The position numbers and the translations under genes were made by a program. Positions 1 through 6,456 of a stretch of DNA of 6,720 nt are shown here, piece by piece. The notes under the pieces are model-generated. The model ran no database searches, had not been told where the DNA came from, and was given only the letters and a program-made list of their open reading frames with translations. The stretch spans positions 1-6,720 of the forward strand of contig JALUAR010000024.1 of NCBI GenBank assembly GCA_027050975.1, read 5' to 3'. The DNA is from Thermodesulfovibrio sp. (GTDB lineage Bacteria > Nitrospirota > Thermodesulfovibrionia > Thermodesulfovibrionales > JdFR-85). Every line of letters begins with the position of its first letter. The first letter of the stretch is position 1.

Positions 1-20
1 CAATAAGGATGTTTTTAAGT

Positions 21-1736
21 ATGAATAACTGGGTTCAGTACGGGGTAGGGGAGGAATACCTTATTACCTACCATATTGTCGAGGAAGTCCTTATTTCCTT
101 TGCATGCTTTGCCATATCCAGAAGGGCCTTTCTTGCCAGCCTTGCTTACAAGAAAGAGTCGAATTACGAGAAAAAGAGTCGCCTCTTTTTACTATCAGGG
201 GCTTTTGCCATTCTGGGACTCAGCAGTGCCATTCATGCAACAGTACATGCCCTGCATCTGGATGAAAACATCCTTTACCAGACCCTGGTAGGTTACTGCT
301 TTGGACTGTTTACCCTGATGATGGCTATCTCGGCTGAGAAGCCCTGGAGGATGAGGTTGCTTCCATTTCTTTATCTTCCGCTTCTTTTGCTTCTGTACCC
401 GGATGTATATGCAGCGTTTCCCATATTCGGTGATTTCCGTCCCCTTGTCTGGATCAGTGTTGCCTATCTGTCAGGGGTTGTTTTTATGCTTTATATTGCT
501 GCTTACTACCGTACAAGGAGCAAAAACTTTGTTTATTCTGCCATAGGACATGCAATGATATGCATTTCGGCGGTTCTGTTATTCTTCCCAGCTCCCATAG
601 GCTCTTCCGTATGGCTTTACGGACATCTTTTAAGGCCGATCGGGTTTGTTACCCTCTACATCAGTATGAATCGTGAGGAGTTCGATAAGCTGGGCGGAAG
701 CATATTATACAGGGCACTGTCAGCCTTCAGTCTTCTTGCAGCCATTCCTTTGTTGGTTTTCGGAACCATAGTTTTTTATGAGAATATCCATCCCATTCAA
801 ATTATGGGCAGGCGTTTGCTTATTTTCCTGTTGCTTCTCATAACCCTTGCTTCGGCTCTTCTGTTCGGTCTTGGTCTGATAATAAGACTTATAAAGCCTA
901 TTCTTAACCTGAAAGACTCGGTTAATAGCCTTGTGGATGAGGGGTTCAACAAGAGGATAGAGGTTACCAGCAATGATGAGATAGGAGAGCTTTCCGGCGC
1001 CTTTAATGAGATGGTGGGTAAGCTGCGACATGCCATAGCCGAGCAGGACAGGCTCAGCAGACTTGCTGCTACAGGAGAACTGGCAGCCACTTTAGCCCAT
1101 GAGATCAAGAATCCTCTTAATGCGATAGGTGGTGCAGCCACTTACATAAGCAAGAATTTCAAGGGCGAGTTGTTAAAGGAGTTTGTAAAGATAATCTATG
1201 ATGAGGTTTCAAGAATAAACAAACTCACTGCAACTCTGCTTAATTTCGCAAGCCCTCTGAAACCGGAGCCTGTTCCCTCGGATGTAAAAAGGGTGATTAA
1301 CGATACCGTTTCCCTTCTTTCCCAGGAGGCAAGGGAGCATAACATAACGGTGAAAACCGAAGTTGACGACTATATTCCCATTGCCCGATTTGATTATAAT
1401 CAGATAAAGCAGGTGCTGATTAATCTGATAGTTAATTCCTTTGATGCAATAGGCCGCGACGGTGAGGTGGTCATAAAGGGTTATGCATCAAACGGCTCAA
1501 TCTATATAACTGTTGAGGACAATGGAAAGGGCATCGATGAAAAGGACATGCAGAACATCTTTAATCCCTTTTTCACAACCAAGACGAGGGGGACAGGGCT
1601 GGGACTGGCTGTCTCGAAAAAGATCATAAAGGAGCATGGTGGTGATATACTTGTGGAGAGCGTTCCTAAAAAGGGAAGTAAATTTACGATTCAACTGCCG
1701 GTGAGTCATGAAATACAAGGCATTAATAGTAGATGA
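21..1736 (+). CDS. Polytopic membrane sensor histidine kinase (HAMP-HisKA-HATPase), partner of the adjacent NtrC-type regulator
   Basis: Probable inner-membrane kinase that autophosphorylates on histidine and passes the phosphate to the regulator encoded next. Numbering is from the ATG at 21 (571 residues). About nine hydrophobic segments lie near 18-35, 55-77, 86-104, 112-134, 140-163, 170-190, 197-216, 233-253 and 264-289. A HAMP linker follows (about 290-341). The H-box is AHEIKNPLN with H360, the N-box is NLIVNSFDA (468-476), G1 is DNGKGI (500-505), the F-box is NPFFTTK (515-521) and G2 is GTGLGL (524-529), so the catalytic core looks complete and of the NtrB/HydH/AtoS type. The membrane region has no PAS or periplasmic domain; its GHLLRPIGF segment (from about 201) resembles 7TM/MASE3-like sensor regions, but I cannot name the family or ligand. 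An in-frame ATG at 9 lies directly against AAGG (5-8) with no spacer, whereas AAGGA (5-9) stands 11 bases before the ATG at 21, so I prefer 21. The window edge hides anything upstream. The 3' end overlaps the regulator gene by 29 bases, which suggests translational coupling. Confidence 0.9.
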   Translation: MNNWVQYGVGEEYLITYHIVEEVLISFACFAISRRAFLASLAYKKESNYEKKSRLFLLSGAFAILGLSSAIHATVHALHLDENILYQTLVGYCFGLFTLMMAISAEKPWRMRLLPFLYLPLLLLLYPDVYAAFPIFGDFRPLVWISVAYLSGVVFMLYIAAYYRTRSKNFVYSAIGHAMICISAVLLFFPAPIGSSVWLYGHLLRPIGFVTLYISMNREEFDKLGGSILYRALSAFSLLAAIPLLVFGTIVFYENIHPIQIMGRRLLIFLLLLITLASALLFGLGLIIRLIKPILNLKDSVNSLVDEGFNKRIEVTSNDEIGELSGAFNEMVGKLRHAIAEQDRLSRLAATGELAATLAHEIKNPLNAIGGAATYISKNFKGELLKEFVKIIYDEVSRINKLTATLLNFASPLKPEPVPSDVKRVINDTVSLLSQEAREHNITVKTEVDDYIPIARFDYNQIKQVLINLIVNSFDAIGRDGEVVIKGYASNGSIYITVEDNGKGIDEKDMQNIFNPFFTTKTRGTGLGLAVSKKIIKEHGGDILVESVPKKGSKFTIQLPVSHEIQGINSR

Positions 1737-3051
1737 CGAGATTAACAGTCTAAAGGTGGTCTCTGCCACATTGAAAAAAGAGGGGTTTGAAGTTGAGACC
1801 TCCCTGACTGCCGAGGATGCAATTGAAAAACTTAAAACGACATCCTATGATATTGTTGTGTCTGATTACAAGCTTCCCGGGATGAACGGAGAGGAACTTT
1901 TAGAGAAGGTAAAGGTCCATTCGCCTAACACTCCGGTAATTCTGATGACTGCATACGGTACGATTGAGAAGGCTGTTAATGCAATGAAGAAGGGTGCCTT
2001 CACCTATCTGACAAAGCCCGTAAATCTCAATGTTATGGTATCGGTGATTGGTGACGCCCTTCGCGACAACAAGGCATTCTTCCGTGAGGGCTTTCCGGAG
2101 AGTTACCAGTTTCTCAACATTATAGGCAAATCAAAGCCAATGCAGGAAGTCTTTACAATGATTCAGCGTGTAAGCAAGACCGACGCCAATGTGCTCATCT
2201 TAGGTGAAAGCGGCACCGGTAAGGAGCTGGTTGCCCGGGCAATTCATTACACCTCCCTGAGGGCTGATAATCCCTTTATTCCCATTGACTGTACCACAAT
2301 TCCTTCGGAACTTATGGAGAGCGAACTCTTCGGATATGATAAGGGAGCCTTTACTTGTGCTTATGAAAATAAAATCGGACTTATCGAGATGGCAAACGGT
2401 GGAACTATATTTTTTGACGAGATAGGTGATCTAGACTTTACTCTCCAAAAGAAGCTCCTCAGATTTCTACAGGAAAAAGAGTTTTACAGATTGGGCGGAA
2501 AGAAGAAGATTCAGGTGGATGTCAGGGTTCTGGCTGCTACCAACAGAGACATAGAGGAGGCGGTGCACAAGGGAGACTTCAGGGCAGACCTGTACTACAG
2601 GCTGAATGTCATTACCATACATATGCCTGCACTGAGGGAGAGGAAGGAGGATATTCCCCTTCTTGCAACCCACTTCCTTGAGACCTTCAGCAAGAAAAAC
2701 AAAAAGGATATCCGGGGCTTTGACCAGACCGTGCTTGATCTTCTTATCAACTATGACTGGCCAGGTAATGTTAGGGAGTTGGAGAATATCATCGAAAGGG
2801 CTGTGATTTTATGCCCTTATGACACCATTACTGTGGAATGCCTTCCCCGGAAGCTAATGATAGAGACTGAGGCGGAGAAAAGGGATGAGGAGGAGTTCAA
2901 TCTTTTAGAGATTGAACGAAGGGTGATTCTCAAGGCCCTTGAGAAGACAGCATGGAATCAGTCCAGGGCAGCAAATCTGCTCGGGATTACAAGGAAACAG
3001 CTGCGTACAAAAATGAAGAATTTAGGTCTTCTGCCTGGAAAGAACGGATAG
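1708..3051 (+). CDS. NtrC-family sigma-54-dependent response regulator with GAFTCA loop
   Basis: Cytoplasmic transcription activator of 447 residues, the normal length for NtrC/ZraR/AtoC-type regulators. The receiver domain (about 3-118) has acidic D9 and D10, phospho-acceptor D53, T81 and K103. The AAA+ domain (about 134-372) has Walker A GESGTGKE (166-173), Walker B GGTIFFDEIG (231-240, with D237 and E238), ATNRD (277-281), candidate arginine fingers R292 and R298, and the sensor II region WPGNVREL (351-358). A Fis-type helix-turn-helix occupies about 399-440 (AANLLGITRKQLRTKMKNLG at 421-440). The family hydrolyses ATP to open sigma-54 RNA polymerase complexes at enhancer-dependent promoters. 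The sigma-54-contacting loop, normally GAFTGA, is GAFTCA here (213-218, C217 encoded by TGT at 2356-2358), one base from the usual GGT. The gene starts inside the kinase gene; the only Shine-Dalgarno-like bases are GGTGAG at 1700-1705, very close to the ATG, so coupling to kinase translation is likely. Target genes are not in the window: I saw no -24/-12 promoter in the non-coding gaps. Confidence 0.93.
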   Translation: MKYKALIVDDEINSLKVVSATLKKEGFEVETSLTAEDAIEKLKTTSYDIVVSDYKLPGMNGEELLEKVKVHSPNTPVILMTAYGTIEKAVNAMKKGAFTYLTKPVNLNVMVSVIGDALRDNKAFFREGFPESYQFLNIIGKSKPMQEVFTMIQRVSKTDANVLILGESGTGKELVARAIHYTSLRADNPFIPIDCTTIPSELMESELFGYDKGAFTCAYENKIGLIEMANGGTIFFDEIGDLDFTLQKKLLRFLQEKEFYRLGGKKKIQVDVRVLAATNRDIEEAVHKGDFRADLYYRLNVITIHMPALRERKEDIPLLATHFLETFSKKNKKDIRGFDQTVLDLLINYDWPGNVRELENIIERAVILCPYDTITVECLPRKLMIETEAEKRDEEEFNLLEIERRVILKALEKTAWNQSRAANLLGITRKQLRTKMKNLGLLPGKNG

Positions 3052-3113
3052 GTGTAACCCTTTATTCCCGCTCCTTCCAGAAATCGTCGAGTTTTCGTTC
3101 CACCAGGTCTAAG

Positions 3114-3857
3114 TTATTTTTTCATCCTCTGTCTTAGTGCCTCATATATAAGGACTCCAGCTGCTACGGAGACATTCAGCGAGTTTACCCTTCCCCTTAC
3201 CGGAATTCTAACGATCTGATCGCAGTAATCCCTGACGCTTCTTCTTATTCCCTTTCCCTCTGAGCCAAGGACAAAGGCAAGAGGGACAGTGAGATCAACC
3301 GACCAGTATTCCTTTTGTCCTTCCGTCTCTGCACCGAATATCCAGATCCCTTCTTTCTGCATGTCCTCTATGGCATGCTTGATATTCGATACCTTAACAA
3401 TGGGGAGAAACTCAATGGCTCCTGCCGATGCCTTTGCCACGGTCATACCTGTGGCTATTCTCCGTTTCTGCATGACAAGGCCATGCACACCTGCCACCTC
3501 TGCTGTTCTGACAATTGCACCAAGGTTGCGGGGGTCTTCGATACCGTCAATTATGAGGTAAAAAGGTGGCTCGTTTTTCTTCATGGAAATAGAGTAAAGG
3601 TCAGCAAGAGTGAGTTCAGGAGATATTTCCGCTCTCCTTCCCACAATCCCCTGATGGCCCCTGGGAAAGGATGAGAAAAAGGATTTATCAACAAAATGGA
3701 GATGAACATTCATTGCTCTGGCGAGCTTTATAATTTCCTCAATGGAGCGCCCCCTTTTTTCTTTGTAGATGTATATATCATCAATAGCGGAGCTGCTTCG
3801 GAGTGCTTCCCTGACAGGATTTACTCCGCAGATCCAGCGCCCCTTTCTGCTACTCAT
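3114..3857 (-). CDS. rlmB: 23S rRNA (guanosine-2'-O)-methyltransferase RlmB, SPOUT/TrmH family
   Basis: Predicted SAM-dependent enzyme that 2'-O-methylates a guanosine of 23S rRNA (G2251 in E. coli numbering). At 247 residues it matches the family length. The N-terminal L30e-like substrate-binding part begins with GVNPVREAL (11-19) and runs to about 75. The SPOUT catalytic part carries the three TrmH-family motifs: motif 1 DGIEDPRNLGAIVRTAE (104-120, with N111 and R117), motif 2 LGSEGKGI (197-204, with E200), and motif 3 IPVRGRVNSLNVSVAAG (218-234, with the SLN triad 226-228). All expected residues are present. The ATG lies inside the end of cysS (8-base overlap), with AAGG at 3864-3867 as ribosome binding site, so the gene belongs to the cys operon. 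rlmB following cysS is a widespread arrangement, as in Bacillus, where mrnC sits between them. A TrmH-family member with another RNA target cannot be excluded, but the N-terminal domain and the context favour RlmB. Confidence 0.92.
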   Translation of the reverse strand: MSSRKGRWICGVNPVREALRSSSAIDDIYIYKEKRGRSIEEIIKLARAMNVHLHFVDKSFFSSFPRGHQGIVGRRAEISPELTLADLYSISMKKNEPPFYLIIDGIEDPRNLGAIVRTAEVAGVHGLVMQKRRIATGMTVAKASAGAIEFLPIVKVSNIKHAIEDMQKEGIWIFGAETEGQKEYWSVDLTVPLAFVLGSEGKGIRRSVRDYCDQIVRIPVRGRVNSLNVSVAAGVLIYEALRQRMKK

Positions 3858-5310
3858 GTCCTACCTTGACCCTCCAGAGGGTACCTGTAGGGGTATCTTC
3901 AAGGATTATTCCCTTCTGCCGGAGTTCATCCCTGATGGCATCGGCCTTCTGCCAGTCCTTGGCAGCTCTTGCCTCCTGTCTGGTCTTGATCTTCTCCTTA
4001 ATCTCTTCCTCGGTCAGCCCTATCCCTTTTGTCTTAAGAAGCGAAAGGTGCCACTCTTGTGGTGTTCTCTGGAAGATGGTAAGCACCCCGCCTGCCTCTC
4101 TGAGCAGTTCTACAGCCCTGTCAAGCAGTGCAATGGCTCCCTTCCCCGAGGGTTTGCTGTCAAGGTAGCGGTTGATCTCTCTGATCAGTTCAAACATATG
4201 GCCAAGGGCCTGGGCTGTGTTGAAGTCATCGTCCATAGCCTCTTCAAAGCGAGATTTAAATCTGTCAAGGCTCTTCCTGAACTCCTCCTCAATGGGGCTC
4301 TTCTTTTCTTTGGCGGAGGCCCTGCTTTTGAAGATCTCTATTCTCATTAGCGTGGAATAAAACCTGTCTATAGAAGACTCTGTCTCACGGAGTTGCTCCT
4401 CGGAAAACTCTATAGGACTTCTGTAGTGCGTGGACAGTAGAAAGGTTCTCAATACCTCCGGGTCGTATTTCTTCAGGATATCCCTGATGGTGAAAAAGTT
4501 GCCCAGAGATTTTGACATCTTCTCCTTTGCAATGGTAATAAAGCCATTGTGGAGCCAGTACTTAACAAAGGGCTTTCCCGTGTAAGCCTCTGACTGGGCT
4601 ATCTCGTTTTCATGATGGGGAAATATGAGATCAGCACCACCGCCATGTATGTCAAAAGTTTCGCCAAGATGCTTCATACTCATTGCGGAGCATTCTATGT
4701 GCCAGCCCGGTCTGCCCGGCCCCCAGGGGCTGTCCCACGCAGGCTCTCCCTCTTTGGATGCCTTCCAGAGGGCAAAATCAAGGGGGTTCTTTTTCCTTTC
4801 ATCCACCTCCACCCTTGCTCCAGCCATCATCTCCTCAAGAGACCTTTTTGACAGCTTCCCATATTCAGGAAACTTTGCCACCTCAAAATAGACATCACCG
4901 TCCACAACATAGGCATAACCCTTCTCAACCAGTCCCTGAACTATCTCAATGATCTCCTTTATATGTTCCGTAGCACGAGGCTCAATGTCAGCCCTGTCCA
5001 CGCCTAAGGCATCCATATCTTTGTAATATTCCTCTGTATATTTTCTTGCCACCTCATACCAGGGAATCCCCTCCTGCTGGGCACGTTTTATAATCTTGTC
5101 GTCAATGTCAGTAAAGTTCCGTATGTAGGTAACATCAAACCCCTTGTATATAAAATACTTTCTTATAACATCAAAAACAATGGCGCTTCTGGCATGACCT
5201 ATGTGGCACAGGTCATATACGGTTACACCGCAGGCATATATCTTTACACGACCTTCCTCAAGGGGAATAAATTCTTCCTTTTTCCCGGTGAGTGTGTTGT
5301 GAACTCTCAT
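3850..5310 (-). CDS. cysS: Cysteinyl-tRNA synthetase, possible independent product from an internal start in the fusion
   Basis: The CysRS half considered alone begins at the ATG at 5310 (MRVHNTLTGKKEEF) and gives 486 residues, close to the usual 460-480 of stand-alone bacterial CysRS. The first residues already match the family N-terminus, so nothing precedes the catalytic domain that belongs to CysRS. In this numbering C27, C207, H232 and E236 are the zinc ligands, HIGH is at 36-39 and KMSKS at 264-268. A strong Shine-Dalgarno (AGGGAGGT) lies four bases before the ATG, stronger than the one in front of cysE. Whether the cell makes this protein, the 708-residue fusion, or both cannot be read from DNA alone. 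The module identity is near certain; independent translation is inference. Confidence 0.55.
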   Translation of the reverse strand: MRVHNTLTGKKEEFIPLEEGRVKIYACGVTVYDLCHIGHARSAIVFDVIRKYFIYKGFDVTYIRNFTDIDDKIIKRAQQEGIPWYEVARKYTEEYYKDMDALGVDRADIEPRATEHIKEIIEIVQGLVEKGYAYVVDGDVYFEVAKFPEYGKLSKRSLEEMMAGARVEVDERKKNPLDFALWKASKEGEPAWDSPWGPGRPGWHIECSAMSMKHLGETFDIHGGGADLIFPHHENEIAQSEAYTGKPFVKYWLHNGFITIAKEKMSKSLGNFFTIRDILKKYDPEVLRTFLLSTHYRSPIEFSEEQLRETESSIDRFYSTLMRIEIFKSRASAKEKKSPIEEEFRKSLDRFKSRFEEAMDDDFNTAQALGHMFELIREINRYLDSKPSGKGAIALLDRAVELLREAGGVLTIFQRTPQEWHLSLLKTKGIGLTEEEIKEKIKTRQEARAAKDWQKADAIRDELRQKGIILEDTPTGTLWRVKVGHE

Positions 5311-5976
5311 TCTACCTCCCTTTCCTTCAAGTTTCTCCAGACGGCGTTCAAGTTGAGCGATATGGCCCTCAAGCTCTTTAAATTTTTCCTCTATTGGGTC
5401 CGGCATATGGATATGGTCAAGGGCCTCTTCGATACCAAAGTCAGTGACCCTCATCACTTTTTTCTTGATTACACGTCCGGGAACTCCTACCACTATAGAG
5501 TAGTCAGGGACTGATCTTAGAACAACGGCATTAGCACCTATCTTAACATAATTGCCTATCTTTATAGCACCAAGCACCTTGGCTCCGGCGCCAACCACTA
5601 CATGGTTGCCCAGTGTTGGGTGGCGTTTGCCCTTTTCCTTGCCAGTTCCCCCGAGTGTTACGCCCTGATATAGAAGACAGTCACTTCCGATCTCGGTTGT
5701 TTCGCCTATAACCACACCCATTCCATGGTCTATAAAGAAACCAGGGCCGATCTTTGCTGCGGGATGAATCTCTATACCAGTGAATACTCTGACAATATGA
5801 GCAAGAAGTCTTGGGATAACGGGTATCTTCTTTTTCCACAACAGGTGGTTAATCCTGTGACAGACAATGGCATGAAATCCCGGATATGTCAGAAGCACCT
5901 CTATTTTGCTTTTTGCTGCAGGGTCTCTTTCAAAGACCGCTTGAAAATCTCTCTTTATATCACTCCATAACCCCAT
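3850..5976 (-). CDS. cysE-cysS: Fused serine O-acetyltransferase / cysteinyl-tRNA synthetase (CysE-CysS)
   Basis: One uninterrupted 708-codon frame encodes two complete enzymes. Residues 1-222 are a CysE of the short EpsC/Bacillus type, which acetylates serine to O-acetylserine, the committed step of cysteine synthesis. It has GIEIHPAAKIG (67-77), FIDHGMGVVIGET (81-93, catalytic-type H84), GVTLGGTGKEKGKRHPTLG (105-123, H119), left-handed beta-helix hexapeptides to about 168, then a charged coiled coil (about 194-218). Residues 223-708 are CysRS, which charges tRNA-Cys: HIGH (258-261), zinc ligands C249, C429, H454 and E458, KMSKS (486-490), and a helical C-terminal tRNA-binding region. No key residue is missing. 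The ATG at 5976 is the only start after an in-frame TAG eleven codons upstream. Its Shine-Dalgarno-like AGGGGAG stands unusually far away, about 13 bases. The cysE and cysS genes are commonly adjacent but separate (e.g. Bacillus), so the fused frame is the odd point. An internal ribosome site could also yield free CysS. A sequencing indel is unlikely, because the coiled coil stays in frame to the junction. Confidence 0.9.
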   Translation of the reverse strand: MGLWSDIKRDFQAVFERDPAAKSKIEVLLTYPGFHAIVCHRINHLLWKKKIPVIPRLLAHIVRVFTGIEIHPAAKIGPGFFIDHGMGVVIGETTEIGSDCLLYQGVTLGGTGKEKGKRHPTLGNHVVVGAGAKVLGAIKIGNYVKIGANAVVLRSVPDYSIVVGVPGRVIKKKVMRVTDFGIEEALDHIHMPDPIEEKFKELEGHIAQLERRLEKLEGKGGRMRVHNTLTGKKEEFIPLEEGRVKIYACGVTVYDLCHIGHARSAIVFDVIRKYFIYKGFDVTYIRNFTDIDDKIIKRAQQEGIPWYEVARKYTEEYYKDMDALGVDRADIEPRATEHIKEIIEIVQGLVEKGYAYVVDGDVYFEVAKFPEYGKLSKRSLEEMMAGARVEVDERKKNPLDFALWKASKEGEPAWDSPWGPGRPGWHIECSAMSMKHLGETFDIHGGGADLIFPHHENEIAQSEAYTGKPFVKYWLHNGFITIAKEKMSKSLGNFFTIRDILKKYDPEVLRTFLLSTHYRSPIEFSEEQLRETESSIDRFYSTLMRIEIFKSRASAKEKKSPIEEEFRKSLDRFKSRFEEAMDDDFNTAQALGHMFELIREINRYLDSKPSGKGAIALLDRAVELLREAGGVLTIFQRTPQEWHLSLLKTKGIGLTEEEIKEKIKTRQEARAAKDWQKADAIRDELRQKGIILEDTPTGTLWRVKVGHE
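5314..5321 (-). promoter_or_regulatory. Strong internal Shine-Dalgarno before the CysS methionine
   Basis: On the - strand the bases read AGGGAGGT followed by AGA and ATG (5310-5308), so the GGAGG core is four bases from the start codon. It lies inside the fused CysE-CysS frame, in the codons for the glycine-rich end of CysE (KGGR). A near-perfect anti-16S match at this exact place is unlikely by chance and is what an ordinary separate cysS gene would have. It suggests either a recently lost cysE stop codon or dual production of fused and free CysS. Confidence 0.7.
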
Positions 5977-6028
5977 TGTTAAAAGCGCTCTCCCCTATTT
6001 GAAAGATTGTTGCCACTGTGTTTATCAT
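5960..6028 (-). CDS. Possible 22-codon coupled small ORF between the Toprim gene and cysE
   Basis: The ATG at 6028-6026 shares an ATGA with the stop of the upstream Toprim gene. The frame (MINTVATIFQIGESAFNNGV, then ME) ends in TGA at 5962-5960, 17 bases inside cysE. It has no Shine-Dalgarno of its own, no cysteine codons that would mark a cysteine attenuation leader, and no recognisable family. What makes it worth noting is the coupling geometry: ribosomes finishing the Toprim gene could restart here and be carried across the cysE start, which itself has a badly spaced ribosome site. It may equally be chance. Confidence 0.2.
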   Translation of the reverse strand: MINTVATIFQIGESAFNNGVME

Positions 6029-6441
6029 AGTTTATTGTTTATTAGCATATCCAGCCCTCCGAGGGACTCTTTAAGTAATCTGGGAATCTCCTCAACCTCC
6101 TTTATCACTGATTCACAAAGGCTTTTTATTGTCTCTCTGAAGATGGAAAACTCTTCAAAGTGGCCTTTAAGGTAGGAGGTCACCTTTTTGTACAACAGTT
6201 CTCCTCTTTCATCCCAGTCAAGAAGCAGAATTATATGCTCATAAGACCGAAGGATATCCTCGCAGAACTCATATATGTTTTTTCCGCTATGAAGCTGAAT
6301 AATCCTGCCTTCTATTCCAAGTCGTCTGAGCGCCTCCCTGTCGCGTTTGCCCTCAACAATGATAGGGACGAACCTGTTTACCTGGCTCAGATCATCCAGA
6401 ATTTTAATGATGAGTTCAGCCTTTTCCGGTTCTATGATCAA
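6025..6441 (-). CDS. Small Toprim-domain protein (RNase M5 / small primase-like), TTG start
   Basis: The protein has 138 residues. A Toprim fold is indicated at about 25-92: the conserved glutamate lies in PIIVEGKRDREAL (26-38, E30), and the acidic pair in HIILLLDWDERG (69-80, D75 and D77) follows a hydrophobic strand. This is the metal-binding E...DxD signature of Toprim nucleases, primases and topoisomerases. No zinc finger, ATPase or second catalytic domain is present, so it resembles the small COG1658-like proteins (bacterial RNase M5, archaeal small Toprim proteins). The C-terminal part (about 95-138) looks helical and is unassigned. Exact activity is unknown; a role in RNA processing is only suggested by the family and by the translation-related neighbours. 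The start is TTG: the in-frame TAA two codons upstream leaves no ATG or GTG, and AGGGTGA lies six bases ahead. It is 15 bases downstream of the RAM-domain gene, so the two are probably co-transcribed. Confidence 0.8.
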   Translation of the reverse strand: MIIEPEKAELIIKILDDLSQVNRFVPIIVEGKRDREALRRLGIEGRIIQLHSGKNIYEFCEDILRSYEHIILLLDWDERGELLYKKVTSYLKGHFEEFSIFRETIKSLCESVIKEVEEIPRLLKESLGGLDMLINNKL

Positions 6442-6456
6442 TCTTTATCACCCTGT

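Noticed and set aside
3034..3122. Possible terminator between the convergent blocks: CCTGG...GAACG (3034-3046) can pair with CGTTC..CCAGG (3096-3107), with a T-run at 3117-3122.
   Set aside because: The loop is about 50 bases and the stem is broken by unequal bulges; it overlaps the regulator's last codons and is not a convincing intrinsic terminator.
3769..4350. A + strand open frame opposite the end of cysS and the start of rlmB.
   Set aside because: It is antisense to well-conserved CysRS and RlmB sequence; low-complexity, cysteine- and proline-rich translation typical of a shadow.
5977..6024. A cysteine-responsive leader or T-box before cysE-cysS.
   Set aside because: The gap is only 48 bases, with no T-box features, no run of cysteine codons and no terminator hairpin.
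5977..6060. A promoter for cysE, from TATGAT at 6024-6029 on the - strand.
   Set aside because: No matching -35 element at the right distance, and the bases are part of the Toprim stop and the ATGA; chance AT-richness is enough to explain it.
6025..6441. The Toprim protein as part of a defence system (OLD-like nuclease or retron-type effector).
   Set aside because: There is no ATPase, reverse transcriptase or helicase partner, the protein is only a minimal Toprim, and its neighbours are housekeeping genes.
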